From positions 1 through 64,000 of the forward strand of contig NZ_VMOA01000003.1 in NCBI RefSeq assembly GCF_020662345.1: a stretch of 64,000 bases of DNA. The letters are read 5' to 3'. The notes beneath the pieces were generated by a model. The model saw only the letters and a program-made list of their open reading frames with translations. It made no database searches and was not told the origin of the DNA. This document shows positions 41,307-49,800 of the stretch, piece by piece. Position 1 is the stretch's first letter. Every line of letters starts with the position of its first letter. Position numbers and translations under genes: made by a program. Origin of the DNA: Methylobacterium sp. W2. GTDB taxonomy: Bacteria > Pseudomonadota > Alphaproteobacteria > Rhizobiales > Beijerinckiaceae.

Positions 41307-42902
41307 TCAGCGCCCGGCAGCCACCGCGCGGGTGGACGAGCCGGTGAAGCGCGCGGCGGTGAGGTCGTCGCCGGGGCTGCGTCCCGAGAACCGGCTGCGC
41401 ACGCCGCTCTCCGCCTGGGCGACGAAGCCGGCCGGCGCGGCATCGGCGCGGGCGCGGGCCGGGGCGACGTGAACGGGTGAGGCGCGGCTTGCCGGCGCGG
41501 TCTCCGCGGCGGCGACCTCGAACAGGGCGCGCAGCTGCGTGCGTGCATCGGCATCCGCGGCGACGGGCCGGGCGAAGCGGGTGGGCGTCGCGGTGACGGG
41601 CGGCGTCGCGGCCATTCCGGTGGGACCGAGGCTCGCCACCTGAATGGCGGGACGCGGCGGCGGCAGCGGCATGGTGAGGGCGGCGGCGACGGCGGCGAAT
41701 TCCGATGGCCGGCGCGGCGGCAGCGGCACGTCGATCGAACTCGATTCCGCCTCGGCGGCGATCGCCGGCTTGGCAATGTCCGGGGTCTTGGATACGTCCT
41801 GGGTCAGGAGGCTCTGGGCATCGCGTCCGTCACGGCGCAGGAGAGCGCCCTTGAGGGCATCGGACGCGGCCGGCGCCGCATAGGCCAGGGCCTCGCGGGT
41901 GCCGGACTGGTCGTCCGGATCGGCGCTGGCCACGAGAACGGTGGGCTTTGCCCGGGCGCGGGCCGGAGCTTCCGGCTGAGCCGCGGGCGCCTTCGCGCCG
42001 CCGCCGAAGAGACTGGCGAAGAAGCCCTTGATGCTCGGGCCGTCATCCTCGTCCATCATCGCGACCTGGGTCACGCCGAGCACGGTGCCGCCACGGGCGA
42101 GCACCTCCGCGCGGGCGAGCTCGTAGCCAGGCAAGGGGCGGTTGTCGGCGGGCAGATGCACGGTCTTGCCGTCGGGAAACAGGCGGGCCAGCTGGTCGTG
42201 GCTCATGCGCGGCCAGGAGCGGACGGAGCCGACATCGAGATGGACGAAGGGCGACCCGGCATGGGGATACCAGCCGACGCCGCCGCGCTGCATCCGCATG
42301 CCGACCGCGCGCAGCTGATCGATGGAGACATCCGGCAGGTAGAAATCCATCGCCTTGCCGAGCATGTGCTGGCTGTACTCGGCCACCGCGCGCGACCGGC
42401 GGCGCAGCATGGCGTTGGTGCCGGGCGAACGATAGGCCGAGACCACGGTGATCGGCTCCTGCGAGCCCACCGACCGGTAGGCCTCCCACACCGTATCGAA
42501 CAGGCGGGGGTCCATCTTGGTGGGCTCGTCCATGCGCCAGTCGCGCAGCATCCAGTTGAGCTGCTCCAGCGCCGCCCGGTCGTAGCGCCCGTCACGCTTG
42601 AACGTGATCGTGGCGCTCTCCTTCGTATGGGTATGGTAGATCGAGAGAGTGCGGGTATCGCCATTGGCGATCGCGTCCTGCGTCCCTCGCGTGCCCGCGC
42701 CGAGCGCCAGGGCGATGCCCGACGCCACGACGATCGAACGGCGCAGGCGGGGATGGGAGAAGGCGTCGCGGAGATAGCCCCGAAGGCGGGAGACCGGCTG
42801 GATGGATCGGTCGGCCGGCTGGGCCTCTTCACGCAGCGGAATGCCCACGATCGTCCTCACCTCTGCCAGACCACGCGTTGTCGCGCGGATCATGGTGAAC
42901 AC
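41307..42902 (-). CDS. DUF882 murein endopeptidase (MepK-like) with long disordered tail
   Basis: 531 residues. One membrane segment near 56-72 (IVVASGIALALGAG) acts as signal anchor. The DUF882/peptidase M15-like domain spans ~83-260: RTLSIYHTHTKES, VSAYRSPGTNAML, YSQHMLGKAMDFYLPD (His179, Asp186) and SPFVHLDVGSVRSW (His221, Asp223), giving the H-x6-D...H zinc site of MepK-type enzymes, which cut 3-3 or 4-3 crosslinks. The C-terminal ~270 residues are Ala/Pro/Arg-rich and probably disordered. The tandem L,D-transpeptidase upstream on the same strand suggests linked handling of 3-3 crosslinks. Confidence 0.87.
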   Translation of the reverse strand: MFTMIRATTRGLAEVRTIVGIPLREEAQPADRSIQPVSRLRGYLRDAFSHPRLRRSIVVASGIALALGAGTRGTQDAIANGDTRTLSIYHTHTKESATITFKRDGRYDRAALEQLNWMLRDWRMDEPTKMDPRLFDTVWEAYRSVGSQEPITVVSAYRSPGTNAMLRRRSRAVAEYSQHMLGKAMDFYLPDVSIDQLRAVGMRMQRGGVGWYPHAGSPFVHLDVGSVRSWPRMSHDQLARLFPDGKTVHLPADNRPLPGYELARAEVLARGGTVLGVTQVAMMDEDDGPSIKGFFASLFGGGAKAPAAQPEAPARARAKPTVLVASADPDDQSGTREALAYAAPAASDALKGALLRRDGRDAQSLLTQDVSKTPDIAKPAIAAEAESSSIDVPLPPRRPSEFAAVAAALTMPLPPPRPAIQVASLGPTGMAATPPVTATPTRFARPVAADADARTQLRALFEVAAAETAPASRASPVHVAPARARADAAPAGFVAQAESGVRSRFSGRSPGDDLTAARFTGSSTRAVAAGR

Positions 42903-43083
42903 AAGGTTACCGAAAACCGTAAACGAAAGGTTCTCGGATCCTCAGCCATTCGCCGGTCGACACAACGGCTAGGTTTCAACCGTGGCGAAATCGTGCCGGC
43001 GCGCCGGCATGATTGGGCATCGGCAAGAGCGGTGTCGCACATTCCCCGCCGCGTGACATTTGCGCCACGTCAACGGCTGCGCG

Positions 43084-45165
43084 CTACCACCAGCCGCGGG
43101 AGACCGGGGCTGGGGCCGGTGCCGGCCCCCAGGGATCGACGGGGGCCGCCTCGGCGGATCTGGCGGCCGGTGCCCTGACCGCCCGCACGGGATTGGCGCC
43201 GGGAGCGGCGGGGTGCGACGCGGCGCGGCGAATCTGAGACGAAGGCCCGGCCACGCTCGGCGCCGTTGTCGCCGGCCGTGCCGCGACCTTGGCCGGCGCT
43301 TTCACCGGCGCCTTGGCGACGAGCAGGCTGCCTGGTACGAGGCCGAGGGCGATCTTCATCCGCGCATCGTGACCGTAGAGATCCGGATGCGAGCGCAGGG
43401 ACCCGCGCTCGTCCGCATCGAGGGTGAAATAGGCCAGATGCACCGGCAGCTTTTCGGGCAGGCGGATCGTGCGCTCTCCCTTGCCGATGAGCTTCTTCAG
43501 CCGCTCGCTCGACCATGCTTCGGGCAGGACCGAATCGGCGAACCGGAACGGGTCGTCCACGCGCACGCAACCATGGCTCATCGCCCGCTGGGACGCGGAG
43601 AACAGGGAGCGGTTGGGCGTGTCGTGCAGATAGACGGCATGGTTGTTGGGGAACAGGAACTTGATGAATCCGAGCGCATTCCGCTCCCCCGGCGGCTGGC
43701 GCACCGAGATGTTGCCGTTGCGATAGACGACCTCGTAGCCGCGACGGGCCGCGTAGTTCGGGTCGCGGGCCAGGGCGGGCAGGAACTCGTTCTTGAGGAT
43801 CGAGGGCGGCACGTTCCAGGACGGGTTGACGACGGCGTATTCCATCATCCCCGAAAAGACCGGCGTCGGCGTCTCGGCCTTGCCGACGATGACGCGGGTC
43901 TCGTCGCGCTGAATGCCGTTACGGACCACGCGCAGGCGGAATTCGGGGATGTTGACCAGGACGTAGTCACGACCGAGATCGCTCGGCAGCCAGCGCCAGC
44001 GCTCCATGTTGACGAGGACGGTCGCCTCCTCGTCGCCGACGCGCGAGGAGGCCTCGGTCCGACCCAGGGCGGCGACGGTCTGCGGCGTGAGCGTGCCGGT
44101 GGCCGGCAGGCCGCGGCCGCGCTGGAACTTCGCCACGGCCGCGGACACGTTCGCATCGAACGCATCCGGCTCACCGGAGGCGGCGTCGAGGGTGCCGGCG
44201 GTCCGGGTCGGCAAGCCGAAATGACGGCGTAGCGCGGGGACGCGGGGGTCGTGCATGCCGACCTGGAGCACCGGCCCGGCGGGAATCGTGACGGGCGATA
44301 CCGCCATGGGCGCGCCGTGGAGATTGCGCAGGCTGGCGAGCCGCGCCTTCAGAGCGAGGTAGCCGGCCTGCGCCGGGTTGTAGCCCTGCAGCACGGTACC
44401 GGCTTGCGGCCCGGCGCTGGCGACGCGCGTCAGGACGGCATCCGCGCCGGGAATGTCGAGGGTGGGCGTGATCAGGCGGGATATGGCGGACAGGTTGATG
44501 CGCCCCCCGCGTGCATCCTTGGCGTAGAGCACGATGGCCGCCGAGAGTTTCAGCTCGATCTCGGCGGTCTGGGCCTCAGTCAGTCCCTGCGTGCCGATGA
44601 CGGGCACCGGATAGGCCTGGACGTTGAGGCCGTCCTCGGCCGCGAGGGACAGACGGGACGCGGCGGCCTTGGCGGCAGCCGTGAAGGCGCCATCGACCAC
44701 CCAGACCGGCTTGAAGGCGCCGAGCCCGTAGAAGGCTTGCATCGCCTCCCGGTCCCGGGTGCTCAGGCGCGCGAGGAGAGGCGCCGGATCGGCAAGGCGG
44801 GCGGCGAGTGCCGCCCCCATCGGATCGGTCGGCATCGGAGCGGCGGCCACAGCTCCGGCGGGTTCGGAGCCGGCCTCGGCGTTCGTAGTCTCCGCCTTGC
44901 CTGTCTCGGGTGGGCTCGCAGGGGCTTGGACGGCCTCTCCCGCTGCAGCGGGCTTCACCGGGTCCGGGGAGGGTGATACCGACGCAGAGATCGCCCCGGT
45001 CGCCACCGTGTCGCCTTGACCCTGCTCGGGCGAGACCGACGGTGCGGCAGTGCTCTGCACCACGGACGGAGCCGGATCGAGCCGGGGCTCGGCATTTACC
45101 GCATAGCCGACACACCCCGCCATCAGGGCAGCCAGTGCGACGGAGGCGGAGCGCGAAGCGCCCAT
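43084..45165 (-). CDS. L,D-transpeptidase, YcbB/LdtD type
   Basis: 693 residues. The N-terminal signal ends in LMAGC, a lipobox-like site, followed by a long Pro/Ala/Glu-rich spacer (about 25-130). A scaffold domain (RLSTRDREAMQAFYG, MHDPRVPALRRHFGL) leads to a peptidoglycan-binding repeat (about 335-360, AAVAKFQRGRGLPATGTLTP) and a YkuD domain with catalytic Cys in MSHGCVRVDD (about 530) and His in NNHAVYLHDTP. It makes 3-3 (mDap-mDap) crosslinks or attaches proteins to peptidoglycan. The ATG at 45165 has GGGAG 9 bases upstream and is preferred over an in-frame start at 45210. Confidence 0.9.
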   Translation of the reverse strand: MGASRSASVALAALMAGCVGYAVNAEPRLDPAPSVVQSTAAPSVSPEQGQGDTVATGAISASVSPSPDPVKPAAAGEAVQAPASPPETGKAETTNAEAGSEPAGAVAAAPMPTDPMGAALAARLADPAPLLARLSTRDREAMQAFYGLGAFKPVWVVDGAFTAAAKAAASRLSLAAEDGLNVQAYPVPVIGTQGLTEAQTAEIELKLSAAIVLYAKDARGGRINLSAISRLITPTLDIPGADAVLTRVASAGPQAGTVLQGYNPAQAGYLALKARLASLRNLHGAPMAVSPVTIPAGPVLQVGMHDPRVPALRRHFGLPTRTAGTLDAASGEPDAFDANVSAAVAKFQRGRGLPATGTLTPQTVAALGRTEASSRVGDEEATVLVNMERWRWLPSDLGRDYVLVNIPEFRLRVVRNGIQRDETRVIVGKAETPTPVFSGMMEYAVVNPSWNVPPSILKNEFLPALARDPNYAARRGYEVVYRNGNISVRQPPGERNALGFIKFLFPNNHAVYLHDTPNRSLFSASQRAMSHGCVRVDDPFRFADSVLPEAWSSERLKKLIGKGERTIRLPEKLPVHLAYFTLDADERGSLRSHPDLYGHDARMKIALGLVPGSLLVAKAPVKAPAKVAARPATTAPSVAGPSSQIRRAASHPAAPGANPVRAVRAPAARSAEAAPVDPWGPAPAPAPVSRGWW

Positions 45166-45345
45166 GATGAAACTCCCGGAACCGGCCATCACGGCCGTGT
45201 TTGAGCTCAAAACAATCGCTGCTCACACCACCGCTTGCAACGGCGTAGGGGCAACAGTGAGGGCCCGGCATGCGCCGGAAGCTGGAAACGCAGTGCCGTG
45301 GCGCACACCCCAATCAGCGCGAAGCCAAAGGGACGGTCGCGTGTC

Positions 45346-46839
45346 TCAGGCCGCGGCTTCGTCGCCTTTTTCGTCGCCGTCGAGACCGAGGTCCTTCAGC
45401 TTGCGGTAGAGGGTCGAGCGGCCGATGCCGAGGCGCCTCGACACTTCGGACATGCGACCCCGGTAGTATTGAAGGGCGAAGCGGATGATCTCCGCCTCGA
45501 GCTCGTCCATCGGTTTCATCTCGCCGGATTCCTCGGTGACGAGGGTCATAGCGTGGGGGTCGCGGACCTCCACGCGGACGATCTCGCGTACCGGCTCCGG
45601 GGTCCCGGCATGGACCATGGGCTGGACCGGGGCGGCCGGAATGCGCACGTCGAACCCTTCGACCTGGGCGGCGATCTGCGGGAACTCGGCCACCGTGAGC
45701 TCGTCGCTATCGGCGAGCACCACCGCGCGGAACAGGGCGTTTTCGAGCTGGCGGACATTGCCGGGCCAGCCGTAGCGGCTGAGCAGGGACATCGCCTCCG
45801 GCGTGATCGCGCGGACGCGCTTGCCTTCCTCGGCCGCAAAGCGCGCACAGAACGAACGCACCAGATCCGGGATATCCTCTCGGCGCGCCCGCAGGGGGGG
45901 CAGGGTCATCGGGAAGACGTTGAGGCGGTAATACAGGTCTTCGCGGAAGCGGCCCTGCTTCACGAGGTCGAGGAGCGACCGGTTCGTGGCCGAGATGAGC
46001 CGGATGTCAATTCGGACACTGCGCTTGGCGCCCACCGGATCGACTTCCCCCTCCTGCAGGGCGCGCAGGAGCTTCACCTGGGCGTCGAGGGGCAGTTCGC
46101 CGATCTCGTCGAGGAACAGCGTACCGCCCGACGCCTCGACGAACTTGCCCACATGGCGCTCGGTGGCGCCGGTGAAGGCGCCCTTCTCGTGCCCGAACAG
46201 GGTCGATTCGACGAGGTTGTCGGGAATCGCCCCGCAATTGACCGTGACGAAGGCCTTGCCGCGCCGGTCGCCCGACCCTTGGATCGCGCGCGCCAGCACC
46301 TCCTTGCCGACACCGGACTCGCCTTCGATCAATACCGGGATGTTGGACTTGGCCGAACGCTCGGCCAGCCGGATCACGCGCTCCATGTCGGGGCTGCGCG
46401 AGGACAGGTCCTTGAAGGTCAGCGAGCCGGAGGCCCGCCGCCGCATGCGCCGGACTTCCTCCTCGAGCTGGTCGACCTTGAGGGCGTTCTTGATGGACAC
46501 CTGGAGCCGTTCGGCACCGGCGGGCTTCACCACGAAATCGGTGGCGCCGGCCCGCATGGCGTTGACCACGGCATCGATGGAGCCGTTGGACGTCTGGACG
46601 ATGACGGGGGTGTCGAGACCCGACTGGCGCATCTGCGCCATGACGGCGAGACCGTCGAGGCCGCCGGGCATCACCAGATCGAGGAGCACGACGTCGATGG
46701 GTTCGCCCGAACGCAGCACGGACAATCCGTCCTCGCCGCTCTCGGCGACCTTCACTTCGAAGCCGAGACGACGCACCATCGCTTCGGCGAGCCGGCGCTG
46801 GACGGGATCGTCGTCGACGATGAGGATCGTTGTCGACAT
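45346..46839 (-). CDS. Sigma-54-dependent response regulator (NtrC family)
   Basis: 497 residues: receiver domain (1-120) with phospho-acceptor Asp54 in VVLLDLVMPGG; AAA+ domain about 150-380 with Walker A GESGVGKEVLA, sigma-54 contact GAFTGA (EKGAFTGATER) and Walker B GGTLFLDEIG; and a Fis-type HTH at the C-terminus (FALQYYRGRMSEVSRRLGIG, RSTLYRKLKDLGL). It activates sigma-54 promoters after phosphorylation. No partner sensor kinase is adjacent. The ATG at 46839 gives the family N-terminus STTILIVDDD; the longer in-frame ORF is not credible. Confidence 0.93.
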   Translation of the reverse strand: MSTTILIVDDDPVQRRLAEAMVRRLGFEVKVAESGEDGLSVLRSGEPIDVVLLDLVMPGGLDGLAVMAQMRQSGLDTPVIVQTSNGSIDAVVNAMRAGATDFVVKPAGAERLQVSIKNALKVDQLEEEVRRMRRRASGSLTFKDLSSRSPDMERVIRLAERSAKSNIPVLIEGESGVGKEVLARAIQGSGDRRGKAFVTVNCGAIPDNLVESTLFGHEKGAFTGATERHVGKFVEASGGTLFLDEIGELPLDAQVKLLRALQEGEVDPVGAKRSVRIDIRLISATNRSLLDLVKQGRFREDLYYRLNVFPMTLPPLRARREDIPDLVRSFCARFAAEEGKRVRAITPEAMSLLSRYGWPGNVRQLENALFRAVVLADSDELTVAEFPQIAAQVEGFDVRIPAAPVQPMVHAGTPEPVREIVRVEVRDPHAMTLVTEESGEMKPMDELEAEIIRFALQYYRGRMSEVSRRLGIGRSTLYRKLKDLGLDGDEKGDEAAA

Positions 46840-47121
46840 GCGGAGTGCCTCGACCGTGTGCTGAGAAAGGCGATTGTCCCAGGGATAGTGTCCGCGAGTC
46901 GGCCGCCGGTGTTTCGTTTCGATCCGTAAGGTGAGCGAAGAGCGTAAAGCTGCTCTTAACGACGATCCCACTTTCTTCCCTGATGGTCCACTCCCGGGGC
47001 GAACGAGGGCCATGCCGGAGATTCGTTGCGGCGGAATGGGCCGAATCGGTTGATCACGGGGCCTCACCGCTCGATATCAGCGGAAACGGCGGGGAAACGC
47101 CGGTTCAGGATCAAAGACATC
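46840..47121. other. Divergent intergenic region response regulator / pepF
   Basis: 282 bases between divergent starts. The segment GAGCGTAAAGCTGCTCTTAA (near 46935) is slightly AT-richer and contains the imperfect pair GAGCGTAAAGCTGCTC. It probably holds both promoters. No match to a sigma-54 element (GG-N10-GC) was found. Confidence 0.35.
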
Positions 47122-49011
47122 ATGTCGAGTCGTGCCGTCGTCCATGCCAGCCTCTCAAGCGCCGCCCGGATGCCGGCCGGGCAACGATCGGAAGGGACGA
47201 ACGTCGCGCGGGCAGCCGCTCTCGCCCTCGACCTCGGCTCGCTTCCCGAATGGGATTTGAGCGACCTCTATTCCGGGATCGACTCGCCGGACTTCCGCGC
47301 CGACCTGATCCGGGCGGAAGGCGAATGCAGTGCGTTCTCAGAGCGCTACGGCGGCGTCATTGCCGAGATCGCCGGCGGACCCGACGCGTCCGCTCGCCTC
47401 GCCGAGGCGGTGGCGGCCTATGAGGCGATCGAGGATCGGCTCGGCCGTCTGATGTCCTTCGCCGGTCTCGTCTATTCCGGCGACACCACGGACGAGCGGC
47501 GCCAGAAGTTCTACGGCGACACCCAGGAACGCCTGACCACGGCCTCGGGCCACCTGCTATTCTTCGCCCTCGAGATCAATCGGGTCGACGACGCCGTGAT
47601 GGACGCCGCCATGGCGGAGGGCCCCCTCGCGCATTACCGCCCCTGGATCGAGGATCTGCGCCGGGAGAAGCCGTTCCAGCTCGACGACCGCACCGAGAAG
47701 CTGTTCCTCGAGAAGTCGGTGACCGGGCGTTCCGCCTGGAACCGGCTGTTCGACGGCACGATCGCGTCCCTGCGTTTCCCGCTCCAGGGCGAGATGCTCA
47801 CCTTGGAACCGACGCTCAACAAGCTGCAGGACCCGGACGGGGCGGTTCGCAAGGAAGCGGCCGGGGCCCTGGGCGACGTGTTCCGCGCCAATCTGCGGAC
47901 CTTCGCCCTCATCACCAACACCCTGGCCAAGGACAAGGAGATTTCCGACCGCTGGCGCGGCTTCAAGGACGTCGCCGACGATCGGCACCTCTCCAACCGG
48001 GTCGAGCCCGAGGTGGTGGCGGCCCTGGTGGACGCCGTGCAGGCCGCCTATCCGCGCCTGTCGCACCGCTACTACAAACTGAAGGCCAAGTGGTTCGGGG
48101 TCGACGTCCTGCCCTATTGGGACCGCAACGCGCCGCTGCCGCGAGTCGAGCAGCGCACCATTCCCTGGACGGAGGCGCGCGACATGGTGCTCGACGCCTA
48201 TGGCGCGTTCTCGCCGCGCATGGCCGACATCGCCAAGACGTTCTTCGACCGCCGTTGGATCGATGCGCCGACGCGGCCCGGCAAGGCGCCGGGCGCGTTC
48301 GCCCATCCCACCGTGCCCTCGGCGCATCCCTATGTGCTGGTGAACTACCAGGGCAAGCCGCGCGACGTGATGACCCTCGCGCACGAACTCGGCCACGGGG
48401 TCCATCAGGTTCTCGCCTCGCATAACGGTGCGCTGATGGCGCCGACGCCCCTGACGCTGGCCGAGACCGCGAGCGTGTTTGGCGAGATGCTCACGTTCCG
48501 GCGCCTGCTCGCCGCCACCACCGATACGGTTCAGCGCCGGGCGATGCTGGCCGCCAAGGTCGAGGACATGATCAACACGGTGGTGCGCCAGATCGCGTTC
48601 TACCTGTTCGAGCGGAAGGTCCATCTCGCTCGGGCCAAGGGCGAGCTCACCGCCGAGCAGATCAACGGCCTCTGGATGTCGGTGCAGGCGGAGAGCTTCG
48701 GCCCGGCGATCTCGCTCGACGCCGGCTACGAGCCGTTCTGGGCCTATATCCCGCACTTCATCCACTCTCCGTTCTACGTCTACGCCTATGCGTTCGGCGA
48801 CTGCCTCGTGAACTCGCTCTACGGCGTCTATGCCAATGCCGAAGAGGGTTTCGTCGACCGCTACTTCGCCCTGCTCTCGGCAGGCGGGGCCAAGCCCTAC
48901 GGCGAACTCCTCGCCCCCTTCGGCCTCAATGCCAGCGACCCCGCCTTCTGGCAGATCGGCCTCAACATGATCGAGGGGATGATCGTCGAACTGGAGGCGA
49001 TGGAGGGGTAG
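47122..49011 (+). CDS. pepF: Oligoendopeptidase F (M3 family)
   Basis: 629 residues. N-terminal LPEWDLSDLYSGIDSPDF is typical of bacterial PepF (WDL..LY). The zinc motif HELGHGVHQ is present in MTLAHELGHGVHQ, with downstream Glu in ETASVFGEM as third ligand, and the substrate-binding segment PFWAYIPHFIHSPFYVYAYAFG. A cytosolic metallopeptidase that cuts medium-length peptides. The ATG at 47122 is chosen; a frame to 47026 lacks similarity. Confidence 0.93.
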   Translation: MSSRAVVHASLSSAARMPAGQRSEGTNVARAAALALDLGSLPEWDLSDLYSGIDSPDFRADLIRAEGECSAFSERYGGVIAEIAGGPDASARLAEAVAAYEAIEDRLGRLMSFAGLVYSGDTTDERRQKFYGDTQERLTTASGHLLFFALEINRVDDAVMDAAMAEGPLAHYRPWIEDLRREKPFQLDDRTEKLFLEKSVTGRSAWNRLFDGTIASLRFPLQGEMLTLEPTLNKLQDPDGAVRKEAAGALGDVFRANLRTFALITNTLAKDKEISDRWRGFKDVADDRHLSNRVEPEVVAALVDAVQAAYPRLSHRYYKLKAKWFGVDVLPYWDRNAPLPRVEQRTIPWTEARDMVLDAYGAFSPRMADIAKTFFDRRWIDAPTRPGKAPGAFAHPTVPSAHPYVLVNYQGKPRDVMTLAHELGHGVHQVLASHNGALMAPTPLTLAETASVFGEMLTFRRLLAATTDTVQRRAMLAAKVEDMINTVVRQIAFYLFERKVHLARAKGELTAEQINGLWMSVQAESFGPAISLDAGYEPFWAYIPHFIHSPFYVYAYAFGDCLVNSLYGVYANAEEGFVDRYFALLSAGGAKPYGELLAPFGLNASDPAFWQIGLNMIEGMIVELEAMEG

Positions 49012-49027
49012 ACCTCCTTTGCGCCGG

Positions 49028-49064
49028 CGGCCTTTCGTTGTACATAACGTACAACGAAAGGCCG
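49028..49064. promoter_or_regulatory. 16-bp perfect palindrome over the toxin-antitoxin promoter/RBS
   Basis: Arms CGGCCTTTCGTTGTAC and GTACAACGAAAGGCCG are exact reverse complements, with a 5-base centre ATAAC. The right arm includes the GAAAGG ribosome-binding site and ends 7 bases before the antitoxin ATG. A protein dimer bound here, or the RNA hairpin itself, would block initiation. It is the expected place for an AbrB/Doc autoregulatory operator. There is no T-run, so it is not a simple terminator of pepF. Confidence 0.75.
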
Positions 49065-49071
49065 GACCGTC

Positions 49072-49296
49072 ATGAAGCTCGAAGTCAAGAAGATCGGCAA
49101 TTCCACCGGGCTCATCCTGCCGCGGGAACTGCTGGGTAAGCTGAACCTCTCACAGGGTGATTGGCTTTCGGTGACGGAGAACGCGGATGGCTCGGTGCGG
49201 CTTTCGCCCCTCGATCCGACTTTCGAGAAGGGGATGGAAATCGCCGAGAAGGCGATGAAGACCTACCGCAACGCGCTTTCCGAACTCGCGAAATGA
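49072..49296 (+). CDS. AbrB/MazE-type antitoxin
   Basis: 74 residues. The N-terminal swapped-hairpin AbrB fold reads KLEVKKIGNSTGLILPRELL then GKLNLSQGDWLSVTENADGSVRLSPLD. The C-terminal ~25 residues (FEKGMEIAEKAMKTYRNALS) form a helix that should wrap the toxin. It binds DNA through the AbrB domain, most likely at the palindrome just upstream, and its stop overlaps the toxin start (ATGA). Confidence 0.92.
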   Translation: MKLEVKKIGNSTGLILPRELLGKLNLSQGDWLSVTENADGSVRLSPLDPTFEKGMEIAEKAMKTYRNALSELAK

Positions 49297-49679
49297 CGAC
49301 GGTCGTCTGGCTGACGAACGATCTCGTCCAGGCCATCCATGCCCGTCAGCTCAAGTTGTTCGGGGGCCCGCCAGGGTTGCGGGACGAAGGAGCGCTCGAA
49401 TCGGCTCTCGGCCGGCCCATGAACCGGGCAGCCTACGGCGAGGTGGATTTGGCCGAATTGGCTGCTGCCTACGCCTTTGGCATCGCGAAGAACCATCCCT
49501 TCATCGACGGAAACAAGCGTGCGGCACTGCTCGCGCTCGTAACGTTCCTGGGTCTCAACGGGATCGATTTCCTCGCGGACGAGGCAGAAGCCGTCGTCAT
49601 GATCCGGAACCTCGCCGCGAGCGAGATCGACGAGGACGGCCTCACGCGCTGGATCCGCGACAACTGGCCGGCGGCGTAA
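49293..49679 (+). CDS. Doc-type Fic-fold toxin
   Basis: 128 residues. The active-site loop HPFIDGNKRAA (Fic/Doc HxFxxGNK; the kinase-like Doc form with Asp and GNKR) sits around residues 65-75, flanked by LHARQLKLFGGPPGLRDEGALESAL of Doc-family proteins. Doc phosphorylates EF-Tu and stops translation. It is co-translated with the AbrB antitoxin (4-base overlap). No frameshift or missing catalytic residue is seen, so it is probably active. Confidence 0.92.
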   Translation: MTTVVWLTNDLVQAIHARQLKLFGGPPGLRDEGALESALGRPMNRAAYGEVDLAELAAAYAFGIAKNHPFIDGNKRAALLALVTFLGLNGIDFLADEAEAVVMIRNLAASEIDEDGLTRWIRDNWPAA

Positions 49680-49800
49680 CCCCTTCCGCTGCGCAAGTTC
49701 CGCGAGCCAAGTTCCGCGACCCATGGGCCCATGGCCCTGGTACCCTCGGGGAAGGCGCCTATCTCGTGATGATACCTCTTCGTCGCGCAGAATGGACCCG

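Noticed and set aside
49028-49064. Palindrome as simple Rho-independent terminator of pepF
   Set aside because: No T-run follows either arm, and it overlaps the antitoxin ribosome-binding site; an operator or RNA hairpin is more likely.
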